Positions 6,482 through 7,638 of a stretch of DNA of 7,638 nucleotides are shown one piece after another; the stretch's first letter is position 1, and the number at the start of each line of letters is the position of its first letter. The DNA is from Bacteroidota bacterium. Its GTDB lineage: Bacteria; Bacteroidota; Bacteroidia; Chitinophagales; Chitinophagaceae. A program made the position numbers and the translations under genes. The DNA lies in the NCBI GenBank assembly GCA_023427575.1, contig JAEZAY010000318.1, positions 1 to 7,638 on the forward strand, read 5' to 3'. A model generated the notes under the pieces. That model saw only the letters and a program-made list of their open reading frames with translations, did not search any database and had not been told where the DNA came from.

Positions 6482-7468
6482 ATGAGAAATCTAATTTCGG
6501 CTGTAAGGCTTTTTTTCACAAGGCCTGTAGCTATTGAAAGCCTTGGTTTATTCAGAATTCTGGTAGCTGCTTTTGCGCTTGTTCAGGTAATTGTACTATT
6601 TCCCGACTGGATGACTCTTTATGGTCCCGATGGATTACTGCCCTGGCCTTTAAGCGATGCTTTATCAACCACCGGCACGCCGGCCATTTCCGACCTGAAG
6701 AAATTATTAATCAAAACAGGTATTACGGATCATGGCGCGCTTTACCTGGTTACCACGATCTATATTATTGCATTGGCCGGCCTGCTCGCCGGTTTTAAAA
6801 CCCGGCTCATGGCTATAATGGCCTGGCTGATGCATCTTATGTTAAACACTACCGGCCATTTTACTGCGTACGGAGTAGAAACATTCACTCATATTTCATT
6901 GTTCTATTGTTTGGTCCTTCCGGTAGGATCATCCTGGTCCTATGATGCATATAAAAAGCCTGTTCTGGTTCCATCCGAACTCAGCACTCTTTATCTGCGC
7001 CTTTTGCAGTTGCATTTGTGCATCATGTATCTGGCCAGCGGGCTGGAAAAATCGATGGGGTCTCAGTGGTGGAATGGCGAGGCCATCTGGATTGCCCTGC
7101 AGCAGGATCAGTTCAATCAGTTTGATATAAGCTGGATGGCATCCGTACCCTGGGTTCCAAAAGTGCTGGGTTGGGGAACCCTCGTAATCGAAACATTATA
7201 TCCTGTTGGAATTTTTTGCGCATCAACAAAGAAGTGGTGGCTGGGTTCTATTTTACTGATGCATGCGGGCATTGCGGTATTTTTGGGACTGCACCTGTTT
7301 GGTGCATTGATGATTTTACTTAATGTTGCCATTTTCGGCCAGCATGTTTTTCCTGCTTTGTTCAGCAAGCGAATTCGCTTTCCCTGGCAAAAGAACATTA
7401 ACTATGAAAGCATCAGCAGCTCGATGTATATTCTGACCGCTGAAAAACAGCATAAGCGGGTGTATTAA
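6482..7468 (+). CDS. HTTM domain protein, gamma-carboxylase-like
   Basis: A 328-residue multi-pass inner-membrane protein of the HTTM (horizontally transferred transmembrane) family, the membrane domain shared with vitamin K-dependent gamma-glutamyl carboxylase. Hydrophobic segments lie near 21-40, 86-104, 108-125, 133-148, 168-187, 229-247, 253-272 and 272-291. Family-like features are an early arginine segment (LGLFRILVAAF, 21-31), LYGPDGLL (46-53), the NTTGHFTAYGVETF segment (122-135), and YLASGLEKSMGSQWWNGEA (183-201). K190 in that last segment seems to correspond to the catalytic lysine of human carboxylase (K218, in AGVKKLDADW). IETLYPVG (236-243) resembles the next conserved helix. The large lumenal domain of the animal enzyme is absent. 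The bacterial substrate and reaction of such proteins are generally unknown, so carboxylation is inference. It pairs with the FFAP protein upstream and is followed by a hairpin at 7569. Confidence 0.85.
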   Translation: MRNLISAVRLFFTRPVAIESLGLFRILVAAFALVQVIVLFPDWMTLYGPDGLLPWPLSDALSTTGTPAISDLKKLLIKTGITDHGALYLVTTIYIIALAGLLAGFKTRLMAIMAWLMHLMLNTTGHFTAYGVETFTHISLFYCLVLPVGSSWSYDAYKKPVLVPSELSTLYLRLLQLHLCIMYLASGLEKSMGSQWWNGEAIWIALQQDQFNQFDISWMASVPWVPKVLGWGTLVIETLYPVGIFCASTKKWWLGSILLMHAGIAVFLGLHLFGALMILLNVAIFGQHVFPALFSKRIRFPWQKNINYESISSSMYILTAEKQHKRVY

Positions 7469-7568
7469 ATGCCGGTAGTTACAAACCATTGGTGTCCGGT
7501 TAATAATTTTAAATTTATCTGAAACCTGTATCAATAGTAAGTTACGAGCAGTCATTGTAAATGACCCT

Positions 7569-7595
7569 TCCACTTTTTTTTAGAAAAAAAGTGGA
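7569..7595 (+). terminator. Perfect 12-bp hairpin after the HTTM gene
   Basis: TCCACTTTTTTT (7569-7580) pairs perfectly with AAAAAAAGTGGA (7584-7595) around a TAG loop. It lies about 100 bases after the HTTM stop. The T-run is inside the stem rather than after it, so it is not a textbook terminator on the + strand. Long A/T-arm hairpins after genes are still plausible terminators, perhaps for both directions. GGAGC (7593-7597) can instead pair with GCTCC (7609-7613), which would compete for the last three bases of this stem. The rest of 7469-7638 shows no gene. Confidence 0.45.
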
Positions 7596-7638
7596 GCAAA
7601 AAAATCGGGCTCCGGAATAAATCCTAAAAATTGAAACT

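Noticed and set aside
7316..7573. Open frame on the - strand at the right end
   Set aside because: It overlaps the C-terminus of the HTTM gene, starts inside the 12-bp hairpin, and has no domain-like pattern.

Overview
The window looks like chromosomal DNA from a member of the Bacteroidota, most likely from the Chitinophagales/Sphingobacteriales side (family-level placement is a guess). The signs are start codons without Shine-Dalgarno sequences, a TAnnTTTG-type -7 promoter box, secreted glycoside hydrolases with short SPI signal peptides, and a Bacteroidota-style lipoprotein. All five complete genes lie on the + strand. I see no convincing gene on the - strand and no tRNA, rRNA, CRISPR array or transposon. 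No gene-free stretch reaches 300 bases.

Left part (1-4849). The end of an unidentified upstream gene may lie at 3-56. A cytoplasmic 194-residue protein of unknown function follows (61-645). Next come two secreted exo-glycosidases: a GH78 alpha-L-rhamnosidase (699-3386) and a GH29 alpha-L-fucosidase (3431-4849), only 44 bases apart and probably co-transcribed. Together they would remove terminal L-rhamnose and L-fucose from a plant or algal polysaccharide or glycoconjugate in the periplasm. No SusC/SusD pair or regulator is in view, so this is a hydrolase pair or the edge of a polysaccharide utilisation locus. Two stem-loops sit in front of the GH78 gene. One is a nearly perfect 26-base palindrome that contains the candidate -7 box on each strand and ends two bases before the start codon.

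Middle (4850-5023). A probable intrinsic terminator closes the hydrolase unit. A second hairpin then lies in the leader of the next unit.

Right part (5024-7468). Three genes run in order. The first encodes a lipoprotein of no recognised family that contains a diverged internal duplication. The second encodes a small single-pass membrane protein with an FSFFAPG motif. The third encodes a multi-pass HTTM protein, a relative of vitamin K-dependent gamma-glutamyl carboxylase, which keeps a lysine that appears to match the catalytic lysine of the human enzyme. The last two look like a functional pair. The lipoprotein may be their partner or substrate, but that is inference. This is the part of the window most likely to hold something undescribed. 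The window ends with a perfect 12-bp hairpin (7569-7595), probably a terminator.
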